A stretch of DNA of 64,000 bases from Szabonella alba (GCF_016765775.1 NZ_JAESVN010000002.1:62001-126000), one strand, 5' to 3'. Counted from the stretch's first letter, positions 17,909-27,366 are shown. Notes: generated by a model not told the origin, from the sequence alone. Numbers and translations are program-made.

Positions 17909-18964
17909 TCAGTTTGACTTCCCCCGCGCCGATACGTCGAGAACCTGCTCGACCTTATTGCCGCGCATCAGATGCACCTTGTCGAAAAGATTGACCACGA
18001 CGCAGACATGGTTGGGGATCACACGAACCCGCGCGCCGATCCCGGGCTTTTCCGCGCAGGCGGCAAGATCGACAACGGCATGCTCCTCGCTCAGTTTGGT
18101 GACGATGGCGTCCGGGTGTTCCAGAATATGCCCGTGCCCGGGGGCGGCGCAGATATCAGCGGCCAGTGCCTTCGACCCACCGTCAAGCGTGGCGCGGTTC
18201 TCTGTCGGGCGGCTTGCCACGGTCAGCAGCACGCTGAGCGCGCAATCCTGGATGGTCCCCAGACCTGCAGCCACCTGCATCCGGTCAGAAAAGATATAGG
18301 TGCCGACCCGGTATTCATTGATCCCGTCCGTTTCATGCGCCGCGTAGAGCGTCGGGGACCCTCCGCTTGACACTTTCGGAACCGCAATTCCCGCATCCTC
18401 GATGACCTGTCTGGCCTTTGTCAGCCACGCGCCGGTCGCTTTCGGATCGGAGGGCGGGTAGGTCAGCAGCCCGGCAAACCGCAGCCCCGGGGCGGCGTCG
18501 ATCAGCCGCGCGAGGTCCAGCGCCTGTTGCGCGGACTGAACGCCATTGCGCTCGGCCCCGGTGTCACATTCCACAAGGACATCAAGGGGATGACCAGCAT
18601 CGGTGAAGCGGGCAGCATAGCCTTCGATCACCGGCACGTTGTCGGCCACCACCGCGACACTGACCCGCGCATGAAGGGCTGCCAGCCGGTCCAGCTTGGC
18701 CTTGCCGATGATGTTGAACGTGATCAGGATATCGGTCAGACCCGCATCCGCCATCACCTCGGCCTCGCCCAGTTTCTGGCAATTGATCCCCTTTGCGCCC
18801 AGTTCCACCTGCCGTCTTGCGAAATAGGGCAGCCGGTGGGTCTTGATATGGGGCCGCAGGGCAAGGCCATGCGTATCGGCATAGGTCTGGGCGCGGGCCA
18901 TGTTGGCCTCTGCCACGTCAAGGTCGATCAGGATCGCGGGGGTGTCGATATCGTCGATATTCAT
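17909..18964 (-). CDS. D-threonine aldolase/D-serine dehydratase-like PLP enzyme (alanine racemase fold)
   Basis: The 351-residue protein belongs to the fold-type III PLP family that includes D-threonine aldolase, D-serine dehydratase (DSD) and D-threo-3-hydroxyaspartate dehydratase. The PLP lysine lies in RPHIKTHR (Lys41). The C-terminal metal pair typical of the family is PNHVC, with His319 and Cys321. These enzymes cleave or dehydrate D-beta-hydroxy amino acids in the cytoplasm. The ATG at 18964 has GAGG upstream; a TTG nine codons earlier lacks one. It is divergent from a RidA gene, whose product removes the reactive enamine/imine released by such dehydratases. Exact substrate is not determined. 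Confidence 0.85.
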   Translation of the reverse strand: MNIDDIDTPAILIDLDVAEANMARAQTYADTHGLALRPHIKTHRLPYFARRQVELGAKGINCQKLGEAEVMADAGLTDILITFNIIGKAKLDRLAALHARVSVAVVADNVPVIEGYAARFTDAGHPLDVLVECDTGAERNGVQSAQQALDLARLIDAAPGLRFAGLLTYPPSDPKATGAWLTKARQVIEDAGIAVPKVSSGGSPTLYAAHETDGINEYRVGTYIFSDRMQVAAGLGTIQDCALSVLLTVASRPTENRATLDGGSKALAADICAAPGHGHILEHPDAIVTKLSEEHAVVDLAACAEKPGIGARVRVIPNHVCVVVNLFDKVHLMRGNKVEQVLDVSARGKSN

Positions 18965-19125
18965 GGGGTGCCTCGGATCATCGTTTTGCAATTAGAATTG
19001 CAGGAGTTGGTCGCCTTGGGGCCGGACACAGAGGGCGGGTCGGCAACTTTCGGACAAGTCCTGTCTGGCTTTCTGTGCCCCGATGGATAAGGTTCTCGCC
19101 GAAGTTGAATAAAGGAGTTGAGGCC

Positions 19126-19491
19126 ATGACCAAGCAAGCTTTCGGAACCAGCCATGTTCCGCTGTCGCCCGCCGTGCGGGCCGGGGATTTCGTTTTCGTA
19201 TCCGGTCAGGTTCCGGTCGGCGCGGATGGCAAGGTCGTCGCTGGCGGGGTGGGTCCGGAAACGGATCAGGTGATCGCCAATATCGCGGCGGCACTGAAAC
19301 TTGCGGGATGCGATCTGTCGGATGTGGTGAAAACAACGGTCTGGTTGCGGGACCGCGATGACTTTCCGGCGTTCAATGCCGCCTATGGCAAGCATTTCCC
19401 CAAGGATCCGCCGGCCCGCTCGACCGCCGAATCCCGGCTGATGATCGATATCGCGGTCGAGATCGAGGCGGTTGCCTATAAACCGGTCTGA
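19126..19491 (+). CDS. RidA family enamine/imine deaminase
   Basis: The 121-residue protein is a typical single-domain RidA/YjgF/UK114 member. It contains the segment VSGQVPVGADG and, near the C-terminus, the conserved PPARSTAESRL with the Arg (in PARST) that binds the substrate carboxylate. RidA proteins hydrolyse 2-aminoacrylate and related enamines/imines to 2-oxoacids and ammonia. The ATG at 19126 follows AAAGGAGTTGAGG; an upstream in-frame start (19075) was rejected. Its divergent pairing with the D-hydroxyamino acid enzyme (161-base gap) supports a shared pathway. Confidence 0.9.
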   Translation: MTKQAFGTSHVPLSPAVRAGDFVFVSGQVPVGADGKVVAGGVGPETDQVIANIAAALKLAGCDLSDVVKTTVWLRDRDDFPAFNAAYGKHFPKDPPARSTAESRLMIDIAVEIEAVAYKPV

Positions 19492-19510
19492 CCTTTTGTC
19501 AGGTGACATG

Positions 19511-19542
19511 CCGCGCCCTCTGCCTTGCGCGGGGGGGCGCGG
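19511..19542. terminator. Hairpin between convergent RidA and RpiR genes
   Basis: Eight-bp arms (CCGCGCCC at 19511-19518, GGGCGCGG at 19535-19542) with a 16-base loop lie between the convergent 3' ends. GGTTTTGC follows. It could serve the plus-strand gene as a weak terminator. Confidence 0.35.
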
Positions 19543-19617
19543 TATCACGGTTTTGCATAAACCGGACGACACTTGCCCGCAGTGTCGCACCCCTGCCCGT
19601 TGCATCTGCGGCAATGG

Positions 19618-20562
19618 CTAATCCCCCAGCGGTTCCAGAATGTTGCCGTTGCGGTGGTTCAGCACCGCATATTTGATCCGCCGAAGGCTTTCGCGCGCCG
19701 AGGGGCCAAGCGCGTATCCGGTCGCAGCCGACAGCAGGTCGATGACGGCAAGATAGGCAAACCTTGCAGCGGTTGGGGTCAGCGTGTTGGTGTTTTCCGG
19801 AATGGCCACCCCCAGCGGATGCTGCACCGATCGGATCAGGGGGCTGGCCATGGCGGTGATGGCGATGGTGGTGGCGCCATAGCCCCGGGCCAGTTCCACC
19901 GCCTCGATCAGTTCGGCGGTCTTGCCCGAAGCCGAGATCGCGATCACGACATCATTGGCATGCAGGGTCGCCGCCGTCATGCGCATCAGATAGGGATCGG
20001 TGCAGCAGACCGCCCGCACCCCATAGCGGAACAGCCGGTGCTGGGTTTCAAGCGCCAGTGGCGCGGCACTGCCCCCCAGACCGAAGGTGACCACCTGACC
20101 GGCGCGGGCAATGTCCGCTGCCGCTGCAAGCACGGCATCGGGGTTGATCTGACGCTCTACCTCACGCAGGGCGGCATGGGCATCGCCCAGCACGACGCCC
20201 CAGAACTCGGGCGCGTGTTGATCCGTGGCATCGGATGCGGACGGGGCGGTATCGGCATAAAGATACAACTCCCCCACCACGAGGCTTTGCGCCAGTTTCA
20301 GTTTGAAATCCCGCACCCCGTCACATCCGATGGTTCGGCAGAACCGGGTGACGCTGGGCTCACTCACCCTTGCCCGGACGGCAAGGGCGGCGCTGCTGTC
20401 CTCGACCGCCTGACGCACATCACTCAGAACAGCCGCCGCCACCCTGCGTTCTGCAGGGCTGAGCGTGGCAAACACATCCTTGATGCGGCCGACGATATCG
20501 GGAATGCGCCGGTCAGGCGGCGCGTCCATGGGCGCGGGATCGGATCTGCGTTCGGCGTCCAT
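19618..20562 (-). CDS. MurR/RpiR family transcriptional regulator
   Basis: The 314-residue regulator has the two-part RpiR design: an N-terminal helix-turn-helix (about residues 25-100, with ALAVRARVSEPSVTRFCRTIG) and a C-terminal SIS domain (about 130-270) containing TFGLGGSA and AISASGKTAELIEAV, the sugar-phosphate-type binding motif S-x-SGxT. Such proteins sense a phosphorylated sugar or related acid. The ATG at 20562 has AGAGGTGCGC upstream; 20529 is an alternative. It is divergent from the deacetylase-SDR-importer operon, and two TGT-N9-ACA elements lie in the shared gap, so it probably controls that operon. Confidence 0.85.
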   Translation of the reverse strand: MDAERRSDPAPMDAPPDRRIPDIVGRIKDVFATLSPAERRVAAAVLSDVRQAVEDSSAALAVRARVSEPSVTRFCRTIGCDGVRDFKLKLAQSLVVGELYLYADTAPSASDATDQHAPEFWGVVLGDAHAALREVERQINPDAVLAAAADIARAGQVVTFGLGGSAAPLALETQHRLFRYGVRAVCCTDPYLMRMTAATLHANDVVIAISASGKTAELIEAVELARGYGATTIAITAMASPLIRSVQHPLGVAIPENTNTLTPTAARFAYLAVIDLLSAATGYALGPSARESLRRIKYAVLNHRNGNILEPLGD

Positions 20563-20618
20563 GCGCACCTCTCGTGACGGTCGCAGTATCGTCCTGGTCC
20601 GGGGGCAGGTCAAGAATT

Positions 20619-20633
20619 TGTAGGAATATCACA
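20619..20633. promoter_or_regulatory. Operator-like element A (TGT-N9-ACA), candidate RpiR site
   Basis: TGTAGGAATATCACA has TGT and ACA ends nine bases apart, the same frame as the element at 20702. Its centre is 83 bases from that one, about eight helical turns. Confidence 0.35.
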
Positions 20634-20701
20634 TCAACAAAGGCGATATTTCCACTTGTTTTGCGATATTCATCGGGCCCTCTCGAATCTCTTGACAGAA
20701 T

Positions 20702-20716
20702 TGTAAGATATTTACA
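20702..20716. promoter_or_regulatory. Operator-like inverted repeat B (TGTAA-N5-TTACA), candidate RpiR site
   Basis: TGTAAGATATTTACA is a perfect 5-bp inverted repeat, 4 bases downstream of a TTGACA hexamer. It resembles the site layout of HexR, an RpiR-family regulator. Placement between the RpiR gene and its neighbour operon supports a role in control. Confidence 0.45.
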
Positions 20717-20910
20717 GACTTTGCCGCAATGCTGCCGAAAACCCGGATCCGGTCTGGTTCCGGGATGTGGGCAGCAAGTGATCAGAGGCAGCCTTGCCCA
20801 CAAGCCGGTCAGATGACCGGTTCCGGGCCGGTGCGATGACGGGGGCGCGACGGGCGTTCTGCGGTTCTGTCTTTGTCTGTGCCTGCGTTGCCGCCCGATT
20901 TGTTGATTAC

Positions 20911-20951
20911 CCCGTTTCTGAAGCCCCGTTTCTGAAGACCCGTTTCTGAAG
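20911..20951. repeat. Three-unit tandem repeat, 14-bp period
   Basis: CCCGTTTCTGAAG occurs at 20911, 20925 and 20939, each identical over 13 bases and separated by one variable base. It lies in the leader of the deacetylase operon, 90-130 bases before the start codon. Such short tandem repeats can vary in copy number. Confidence 0.85.
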
Positions 20952-21041
20952 TCGGGCCGGTCCGGGTAACGAATGCCAAGCCCCTGAGGAGTCCGCCTTG
21001 CGAATTGCCAATGCCATGTCACTGCCCGGATCCGTTTTCGC

Positions 21042-22172
21042 ATGACGGGTCATCTTGTCATCCGGGGCGGGCGCGTCATCGACCCTGCCAATGGCATCGA
21101 CCGGATCGCCGATGTGGTGGTCAAGGACGGAAGGATTGCCGGGATCGGTGTTGATGCACCGGCAGAGGCCGATATGGTCGATGCGACCGGGGCCATCGTG
21201 ACACCGGGCCTGATTGATCTGCATACCCATGTCTATTGGGGCGGCACCTCGCTGGGCGTTGATCCTGATCTTTATGCGCTGAAATCGGCCTGCACGACGC
21301 TGGTGGATGCCGGAAGTGCCGGGCCGGGCAATTATGCAGGTTTTGCCAAGCACCTGATTGCACCTGCCTTTTGCAGGGTTCTTGCCTATCTGCATGTCAG
21401 CTTTGCCGGGATCTATGCGTTTTCCAACGGGGTGCGGGTCGGCGAGTCCGACAATATGCGCCTGATCGCGGCGCGTGAGGCGGCGATGATCGCACGCGCC
21501 AATCCCGATACGGTGATCGGCATCAAGGTGCGCCTCGGGGTCTATTCCTCGGGGCCTTCGGGGATAATGCCGCTGGATGTGGCGCTGGACGTCGCCGATG
21601 AAACCGGCCTGCCGCTGATGGTGCATATCGATCAGCCGCCCCCCAGCTATGGCGAGGTGGTGTCGCGGCTGCGCAAGGGCGATGTGCTGACCCATTGTTT
21701 CCGCCCCTTTCCGAATGCGCCCATGCATGGCGATGGCCGGGTCCGGGATGAGGTGCGCGCGGCGCGCGAACGCGGCGTGATCTTCGATATCGGCCATGGT
21801 CAGGGGTCGTTTTCATGGAAATCGGCCAAGGCCATGCTGGCCGAAGGGTTCCGCCCCGATGTCATCTCATCGGATGTGCATGCCTTCTGCATCGACGGCC
21901 CGGCCCATGACAATCTGCGGGTGATGACCAAGTTTCTGGCGCTTGACTGGACCCTGCCCGAAGTGGTGGAGGCCTGCAGCATGGCCCCTGCCCGCGCGAT
22001 CCGGCGGGAGGATCTGGGACATCTGAGCGCCGGCGCGGTGGGCGATGTGAGTGTTTTCCGCGAGGTGATGGGCGATATCGCGCTGGATGACGTGATGGGG
22101 GTCGTCGTCAACCATGATCGCCATCTTGTGCCGGTGGGCATTGCCCGTGCCGGTGTCTGGCGGGCGGCATGA
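21042..22172 (+). CDS. Amidohydrolase/deacetylase-family metallohydrolase
   Basis: The 376-residue enzyme is an amidohydrolase-superfamily TIM barrel of the group that includes Atu3266 and EF0837, which cleave acetyl esters or amides of hydroxy or amino acids. Metal ligands are in DLHTH (His61, His63), the carboxylated lysine is in GIKVRLG (Lys162), further His ligands are at 195 (MVHID) and 218 (LTHC), and the catalytic Asp is in ISSDVH (Asp278). It is probably cytoplasmic. The start has no strong ribosome site. It heads an operon with an SDR and a Dpp-type importer, so it probably acts on the imported compound. True substrate is unknown. Confidence 0.78.
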   Translation: MTGHLVIRGGRVIDPANGIDRIADVVVKDGRIAGIGVDAPAEADMVDATGAIVTPGLIDLHTHVYWGGTSLGVDPDLYALKSACTTLVDAGSAGPGNYAGFAKHLIAPAFCRVLAYLHVSFAGIYAFSNGVRVGESDNMRLIAAREAAMIARANPDTVIGIKVRLGVYSSGPSGIMPLDVALDVADETGLPLMVHIDQPPPSYGEVVSRLRKGDVLTHCFRPFPNAPMHGDGRVRDEVRAARERGVIFDIGHGQGSFSWKSAKAMLAEGFRPDVISSDVHAFCIDGPAHDNLRVMTKFLALDWTLPEVVEACSMAPARAIRREDLGHLSAGAVGDVSVFREVMGDIALDDVMGVVVNHDRHLVPVGIARAGVWRAA

Positions 22173-22251
22173 TGACACTGCGGCACCCCGTCCGTCGCGT
22201 GACCACCGGGACGATGCAGGCTGCGCCGTCCGGGGCAGAAGCGGCGGCTGC

Positions 22252-23028
22252 ATGACCGGGCTGTTTGATCTGGGCGGCAAGCGTGCCTTCGTCACCGGGG
22301 GCAGCCGGGGTCTGGGCCGGGAAATGGCGCTGGCGCTGGCCCATGCAGGGGCCGATATCGCGCTGGTGGCGCGCCCTTCGTCGGCGCTGGAGGAAACCGC
22401 AACCGCGATCCGCGCCCTTGGCCGCACTGTCTGGGCGCTGGAGGCCGATATCGGAAACCCCGAAGCGACCGAAACCGCATGTCATCATGCGCTGGATACC
22501 ATCGGGACATTTGACATCCTGATCAACAATGTCGGCGGGCGACGGGTCAATATCGCGACCGAGGATCTGGATCTTGCGACATGGCGCGGGATGATGGACC
22601 TGAATCTGACCTCGACCTATCTGTGTTCGCGGATTCTGGGCAAGGCGATGATTGCCGCCGGCAAGGGCGGGCGGATCATCAATATCGCCTCGATCAACGC
22701 CATGGTGGCAGGCAAGGGGATCGGCGGGCGGCATTACGAGGCCGCGAAGGCGGCGGTGCTGCAGTTCACCCGCACGCTGGCCGTGGACTGGGCGCCGCAT
22801 GGCATCACCGCCAACGTCATCTGCCCGGGGATCTTCGCCACCGAACCCAATCTGAAATGGCAGCGCAGCAATCCCGAGATCATCGAGGGGATCGTTGCCA
22901 ACATACCCATGGGAACCATGGGTGATCCAAAGGATATCGGCGCATTGGCGCTGTATCTCGCATCGGATTCCGCGCGGTTCATGACGGGTGCCAGCCTTGT
23001 CATCGACGGCGGCTATACCTGCGTCTGA
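22252..23028 (+). CDS. SDR family NAD(P)-dependent oxidoreductase
   Basis: This 258-residue short-chain dehydrogenase has the cofactor motif TGGSRGLG (residues 15-22), NNVGG near 90, and the catalytic pair YEAAK (Tyr162, Lys166). The C-terminus VIDGGYTCV fits a classical SDR. It oxidises or reduces a hydroxyl/keto group of a small molecule. An upstream in-frame start inside the preceding gene (22114) was rejected. The ATG at 22252 has only a weak ribosome site. It lies 79 bases after the deacetylase and 30 before the binding-protein gene, consistent with one catabolic operon. Confidence 0.85.
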   Translation: MTGLFDLGGKRAFVTGGSRGLGREMALALAHAGADIALVARPSSALEETATAIRALGRTVWALEADIGNPEATETACHHALDTIGTFDILINNVGGRRVNIATEDLDLATWRGMMDLNLTSTYLCSRILGKAMIAAGKGGRIINIASINAMVAGKGIGGRHYEAAKAAVLQFTRTLAVDWAPHGITANVICPGIFATEPNLKWQRSNPEIIEGIVANIPMGTMGDPKDIGALALYLASDSARFMTGASLVIDGGYTCV

Positions 23029-23058
23029 TCAACAGACGCCAACAAGGAGGTACGACTT

Positions 23059-24582
23059 ATGAAATTCGGACAGTTACTTGGAGGTGTCGCCTTTGCTGCC
23101 CTGATGGCATCGCCCGTCACGGCGCAGACCCTGCGCTACGCAACCGTCAGCGAACCGCCCAGCCTTGACATCCAGATGGGCACGGCAACGCTTGCCTCGA
23201 CCATCGCGCAGCACATGTTCGAGATGCTGTATGCGTTCGATGCCGCCGCCGTGCCGCAACCGTTTCTGGCAACGGGCGAGACGATTTCAGAGGATGAAAA
23301 GACCATCACCATCGCCTTGCGTGACGGCGTGGTCTTCCATGACGGCGATGCGATGACGGCCGAGGATGTGGCGGCCTCGCTCAACCGGTGGGCGGAATTC
23401 GGATCGCGCGGCAAGCTGCTGGGGCTTGAAAAGGCCGAGGCGACCGGGCCCTTGGAGGTGACGCTGACCCTGACCGCCCCGAACGGCGCGTGGAAAAGCA
23501 TGCTGGCCTATCCCAATGGCGGCCCGGTGATCTATCCCGCCGATGTGGCCACTGCCGCAGGCGGGGATACGATTGCGCCCGAGGATTACATCGGCACCGG
23601 TCCTTACCGGTTCGGCGAAATCCGTCCCAACCGCTATGTCGAACTTGTCCGCTTTGACGATTATGCAAAAATCGACGCCCCTCTGGATGGCGAGGCGGGC
23701 GGACGCGAAGCCCTGTTCGAAAAGCTGCAATTCATCCCCGTCCCGGATGTCGGCACAAGGATGAGCGGGGTTCAGGCCGGCGATTACGACTATGCCGAAT
23801 ATATCTCGGGTGATCTTTACGGAACCGTCAAGGATGATCCCGGGGTGCAGGTCAAGATCAGCGCCGCGCCGATTTTCGGACTGATGTTCATGAATTCCGA
23901 TACCGGCCCGCTGAAGGACAATTACGTGCTGCGTCAGGCAATTCTGGCCTCGCTGGACATGGAACAGGCGTTGCAGGTTTCGGTGGGTGAGCCGGAACTG
24001 TTCAAGGCGGATGGATCCTTCTTCCCCGAAGGCAATGTCTGGCACAGCACATCAGGCACCGAGGCCTATAGCGAAGGCGACGCAGAAAAGGCCAAGGCAT
24101 TGGCCGCCGAGGCGGGATATGACGGCACGCCGATCAAGCTTCTGGTCTCGACCAACTACAAGGAGCATTTCGATCAGGCGACGGTCTTCACCCGTCAGCT
24201 TGCCGATGCGGGCATCAATGTTCAGATGGTGGTGGTCGACTGGGCAACGCTGCTGACGCTGCGGGGCCAGCCCGCCGAATGGGACATGTTCGTGACCCAT
24301 CACGGCGCGATCCCCGATCCAGTCCTGCTGACCGTGATGAATGACAGCTATCCGGGCTGGTGGGCATCGGAAGAAAAGCAGGCGCTGGCCGCGAAATTCA
24401 CCGGCACATCCGATCTTGAAACGCGCACAGGCGCTTGGGGAGAGTTGCAGGCGCTCATCTATGAACAGGTGCCGGTGGTGAAGGTGGGCAATGTCTATTC
24501 CTTCGACATCGCCTCTCCTGCGCTGTCAACGCCCTGGGATGGCGCGCCGGCCTTCCCGCATTTCTGGGGGGCCTCAAAATAG
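23059..24582 (+). CDS. ABC transporter substrate-binding protein, family 5
   Basis: The 507-residue periplasmic protein has a Sec signal (MKFGQLLGGVAFAALMASPVTA, cleavage near 22) and SBP_bac_5 features: RYATVSEPPSLD, then VVFHDGDAMTAEDVAASLNRW. The start follows a consensus AAGGAGGT. It delivers a solute to the DppBC-type permeases next door. Together with the deacetylase and SDR upstream it suggests uptake of an acylated or hydroxylated organic compound rather than simple peptides, although that is inference. Confidence 0.88.
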   Translation: MKFGQLLGGVAFAALMASPVTAQTLRYATVSEPPSLDIQMGTATLASTIAQHMFEMLYAFDAAAVPQPFLATGETISEDEKTITIALRDGVVFHDGDAMTAEDVAASLNRWAEFGSRGKLLGLEKAEATGPLEVTLTLTAPNGAWKSMLAYPNGGPVIYPADVATAAGGDTIAPEDYIGTGPYRFGEIRPNRYVELVRFDDYAKIDAPLDGEAGGREALFEKLQFIPVPDVGTRMSGVQAGDYDYAEYISGDLYGTVKDDPGVQVKISAAPIFGLMFMNSDTGPLKDNYVLRQAILASLDMEQALQVSVGEPELFKADGSFFPEGNVWHSTSGTEAYSEGDAEKAKALAAEAGYDGTPIKLLVSTNYKEHFDQATVFTRQLADAGINVQMVVVDWATLLTLRGQPAEWDMFVTHHGAIPDPVLLTVMNDSYPGWWASEEKQALAAKFTGTSDLETRTGAWGELQALIYEQVPVVKVGNVYSFDIASPALSTPWDGAPAFPHFWGASK

Positions 24583-24605
24583 GCCGGGCCGGGGATCTTC
24601 TCTAG

Positions 24606-25553
24606 ATGCTCCGCTACGTCATAAGGCGCACGGGCGCGGCGATCATGACCCTGATCGCCGCCTCCATCGTGATTTTCGCCTTCATCCATCTGATCCCGGG
24701 TGATCCGGTCTATGTCATGCTGGGCGATGGGGCGACGCCCGATCAGGTGGCGGCGCTCCGCGCGCGGCTGGGTCTGGATGAACCTGTGGTGCTGCAATAT
24801 CTGATCTGGGCCGGGAACGCCCTGCAGGGCGATCTCGGTCATTCCGTGTTTTTCGAAACCCCGGTGACGCAGGTGATTGCCGACGGGGCCGAAACCTCGA
24901 TCCTGCTGGCGACGATGACGATGGTCTGGATCGTCGGCTTCGGTATTCCGGTGGGTGTTCTGGCCGCGATGCGGCAGGGGCGTTGGGTTGATCAGGGGCT
25001 ATCGGGGCTTGCAATGCTGCTGGCGTCGGTGCCCACCTTCTGGGTTGGTCTTTACCTGATCCTGATCTTTGCGGCCGGGCTGGGATGGTTTCCAAGTTCT
25101 GGTTATCCCTCGATCTTTGAAGAGGGCGGCCTTGCGAACCTGCGCTATCTTGTGTTGCCCAGCATCGCGCTGGCAGCCCCCAATGCGGCGCTGATCCTGC
25201 GGCTGACCCGCGCCTCGATGCTGGATGTCGCGCGGGAGGATTATGTGCGCACCGCCCGCGCCAAGGGCATCAGCCCGACCCGCGTCGTTGTGCGCCATAT
25301 CCTGCGCAATGCGCTGCTGGCGGTGGTCTCGGCCTTCGGCTTCACCTTCGCCGCCCTGATTTCCGAGGCTGTGGTGACCGAAACCGTCTTTGCCCTGCCC
25401 GGTGTCGGGCGCACCGTCGTCCAGTCGATCCTGCGGCGGGATTATCCGGTCATTCAGGGGGTGATCCTGATTATCGTATGCCTTTATCTGGTCATCAACC
25501 TGCTGGTGGATCTGTCCTACAGGATGCTTGATCCAAGGGTGGAACTCGAATGA
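24606..25553 (+). CDS. ABC transporter permease, DppB type
   Basis: The 315-residue membrane protein has the DppB pattern: an N-terminal helix (TLIAASIVIFAFIHLIPGDP), a periplasmic part with GDGATPDQVAALRARLGLDEP, then five helices and the EAA loop VRTARAKGISPTRVVVRHIL. It pairs with the DppC-type subunit, whose start overlaps its stop by 4 bases (ATGA at 25550). Confidence 0.9.
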   Translation: MLRYVIRRTGAAIMTLIAASIVIFAFIHLIPGDPVYVMLGDGATPDQVAALRARLGLDEPVVLQYLIWAGNALQGDLGHSVFFETPVTQVIADGAETSILLATMTMVWIVGFGIPVGVLAAMRQGRWVDQGLSGLAMLLASVPTFWVGLYLILIFAAGLGWFPSSGYPSIFEEGGLANLRYLVLPSIALAAPNAALILRLTRASMLDVAREDYVRTARAKGISPTRVVVRHILRNALLAVVSAFGFTFAALISEAVVTETVFALPGVGRTVVQSILRRDYPVIQGVILIIVCLYLVINLLVDLSYRMLDPRVELE

Positions 25554-26401
25554 TCCGCCAGTTGCATGCTCTGGTCGGGCCGGTCCTTGCGCGCCCCTTG
25601 ACGGCGCTTGGCGCGGCCTTTCTGATGCTGATCGTTCTGGGGGCGGTGTTCGCGCCGCTGATCGCGCCCTTCCCGCCCGATGCGATTGATCCGGTGAACC
25701 GGCTGCTGCCGCCGGGCGGGGCGCATCTGATGGGAACCGATCACTTCGGTCGCGATACGTTCAGCCGCGTGGTCTATGGGGCGCGGCTGGCCCTGCTGAT
25801 CGGGGTCGGGGTGGTGGCCTTCGCGCTGGCCTCAGGCGTGCCGATCGGGGTGCTGTCGGCGCTTTATCCGCGCCTTGGCCGGGTGCTGATGCGGATGGTC
25901 GATGTGCTGATGTCCTTTCCCTCGCTGCTGCTGGCGCTGGGGCTGATCGTTATTCTGGGACAGGGGGTGTTCAACGCGATCCTTGCCATCGGCCTGATCT
26001 ACCTGACCACCACGGCGCGCATCGTCTATGGCGTGGCGCTGCGCCTGCGCGCCGAACCCTATGTCGAGGCCGCGCGCAGCATGGGGGCCGGAACATGGTG
26101 GGTCGTGACCCGCCATATCCTGCCCAACATGATCTCGCCCTTGATGGTGCAGGCCAGTTTCGTTTTCGCCTTCGCGCAACTGGGCGCTGCCGCGCTTGAT
26201 TTTCTGGGTCTGGGCGCGCCGCCCGATGTGCCCTCATGGGGCAATATGCTGGCGGAATCGCGCATCTATATCACCCGCGCCTCATGGCTCTTGCTGTGGC
26301 CGGGGCTGATGATCGTGCTGACGGCCTTTTCCCTCAACCTTGTCGGCGACTGGCTGCGCGACCGGATGGACCCGCGTTTCCGCGATATGGTGCGCAAATG
26401 A
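25550..26401 (+). CDS. ABC transporter permease, DppC type
   Basis: This 283-residue permease shows the DppC signature HLMGTDHFGRDTFSRVVYGAR near residues 59-79 and the EAA loop YVEAARSMGAGTWWVVTRHI. The N-terminal region is short for the family but contains the first membrane helix. It overlaps both neighbours by ATGA junctions, indicating tight translational coupling within the importer operon. Confidence 0.9.
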   Translation: MIRQLHALVGPVLARPLTALGAAFLMLIVLGAVFAPLIAPFPPDAIDPVNRLLPPGGAHLMGTDHFGRDTFSRVVYGARLALLIGVGVVAFALASGVPIGVLSALYPRLGRVLMRMVDVLMSFPSLLLALGLIVILGQGVFNAILAIGLIYLTTTARIVYGVALRLRAEPYVEAARSMGAGTWWVVTRHILPNMISPLMVQASFVFAFAQLGAAALDFLGLGAPPDVPSWGNMLAESRIYITRASWLLLWPGLMIVLTAFSLNLVGDWLRDRMDPRFRDMVRK

Positions 26402-27366
26402 ACACTCCGATCCTGTCCGTTTCCGATCTGGTCGTCTCTGCGGGACGCAATCTGCAGATCGTGCGGGGCACATCCTTTGACATTGGCCCCGGTGAAATTC
26501 TGGGCCTTGTCGGCGAATCCGGCTGCGGCAAAAGCATGACATCGCTGGCGGCCATGGGCCTTCTGCCGCATGGGATCGGGGTGACGGGCGGGAAAATTCT
26601 GCTCAACGGGGCCGATATCACCCATCTTGCCCCGCATCAGCGGGTGAAACAGGGATGCGGACGCATCGCGATGGTGTTTCAGGAACCGATGACCTCACTG
26701 AACCCCGTCCTGCGCATCGGCGACCAGATCAAAGAGGCGGTGCGCGTCCATGACCGCACCGCATCGCCGCCCGCCCGGGCGCGTGAATTGCTGGACATGG
26801 TACGCATACCCGATGCCGCCCATCAGCTTGATGCCTTCCCGCATGAGCTTTCGGGCGGGATGCGCCAGCGTGTGATGATCGCCATCGCGCTGGCCTGCCG
26901 CCCTGCGGTGCTGATTGCCGATGAACCGACGACCGCGCTGGATGTCACCGTCCAGCGGCAGGTTCTGGGCCTGATCCGTGAACTTTGCGACAGTCTGGAC
27001 ATGGGCGTTCTGTTCATCACCCATGATCTGGGCGTGGTGGCGCAACTGGCGGACCGGGTGGCGGTTATGTATGCGGGCGGGCTGGTGGAAACCGGCGATG
27101 TCGTGCCGCTTTTCGCAGCACCGCTGCATCCCTATACCGCCGGGCTGATGGCCTGTCTGCCTGATCCGACCTCGGATGATCCGCTGCTGCCCACCATTCC
27201 CGGCTCAGCCCCGCGACCTGACGAAATCAAGGATGGCTGCCCCTTCGCGCCCCGTTGCTCCCGGGTGCAGGACCGATGCCGGCGCGGCCCTGTGCCGGTG
27301 GCATTCAACGACCTTGGGCAATCGGCGCGGTGCCATTTCCCACTCAATCACGAGGTGCCGGCATGA
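26398..27366 (+). CDS. ABC transporter ATPase, DppD type
   Basis: The 322-residue ATPase has Walker A GESGCGKS (residues 39-46), signature LSGGMRQR, Walker [12 protein letters not shown], and the C-terminal oligopeptide-transporter extension with [10 protein letters not shown] and a further Cys. That Cys-rich tail often binds an iron-sulfur cluster in this family. The start at 26398 overlaps the permease stop; a longer frame from 26236 was rejected. It pairs with the following DppF-type ATPase, with an ATGA overlap at 27363. Confidence 0.92.
   Translation: MNTPILSVSDLVVSAGRNLQIVRGTSFDIGPGEILGLVGESGCGKSMTSLAAMGLLPHGIGVTGGKILLNGADITHLAPHQRVKQGCGRIAMVFQEPMTSLNPVLRIGDQIKEAVRVHDRTASPPARARELLDMVRIPDAAHQLDAFPHELSGGMRQRVMIAIALACRPAVLIADEPTTALDVTVQRQVLGLIRELCDSLDMGVLFITHDLGVVAQLADRVAVMYAGGLVETGDVVPLFAAPLHPYTAGLMACLPDPTSDDPLLPTIPGSAPRPDEIKDGCPFAPRCSRVQDRCRRGPVPVAFNDLGQSARCHFPLNHEVPA

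Larger units (their letters stand above)
20563..21041. other. Divergent control region between the RpiR gene and the deacetylase operon
   Basis: This 479-base gap has no gene. The left half (about 20610-20720) is distinctly AT-rich and contains two operator-like elements, two GCGATATT direct copies (at 20643-20650 and 20663-20670), and a perfect TTGACA at 20692-20697. The right half holds a three-unit tandem repeat. No clear -10 accompanies TTGACA. Confidence 0.45.

Noticed and set aside
20911-20951. CRISPR array
   Set aside because: Units are 14 bp with single-base gaps and no spacers, which is a simple tandem repeat.
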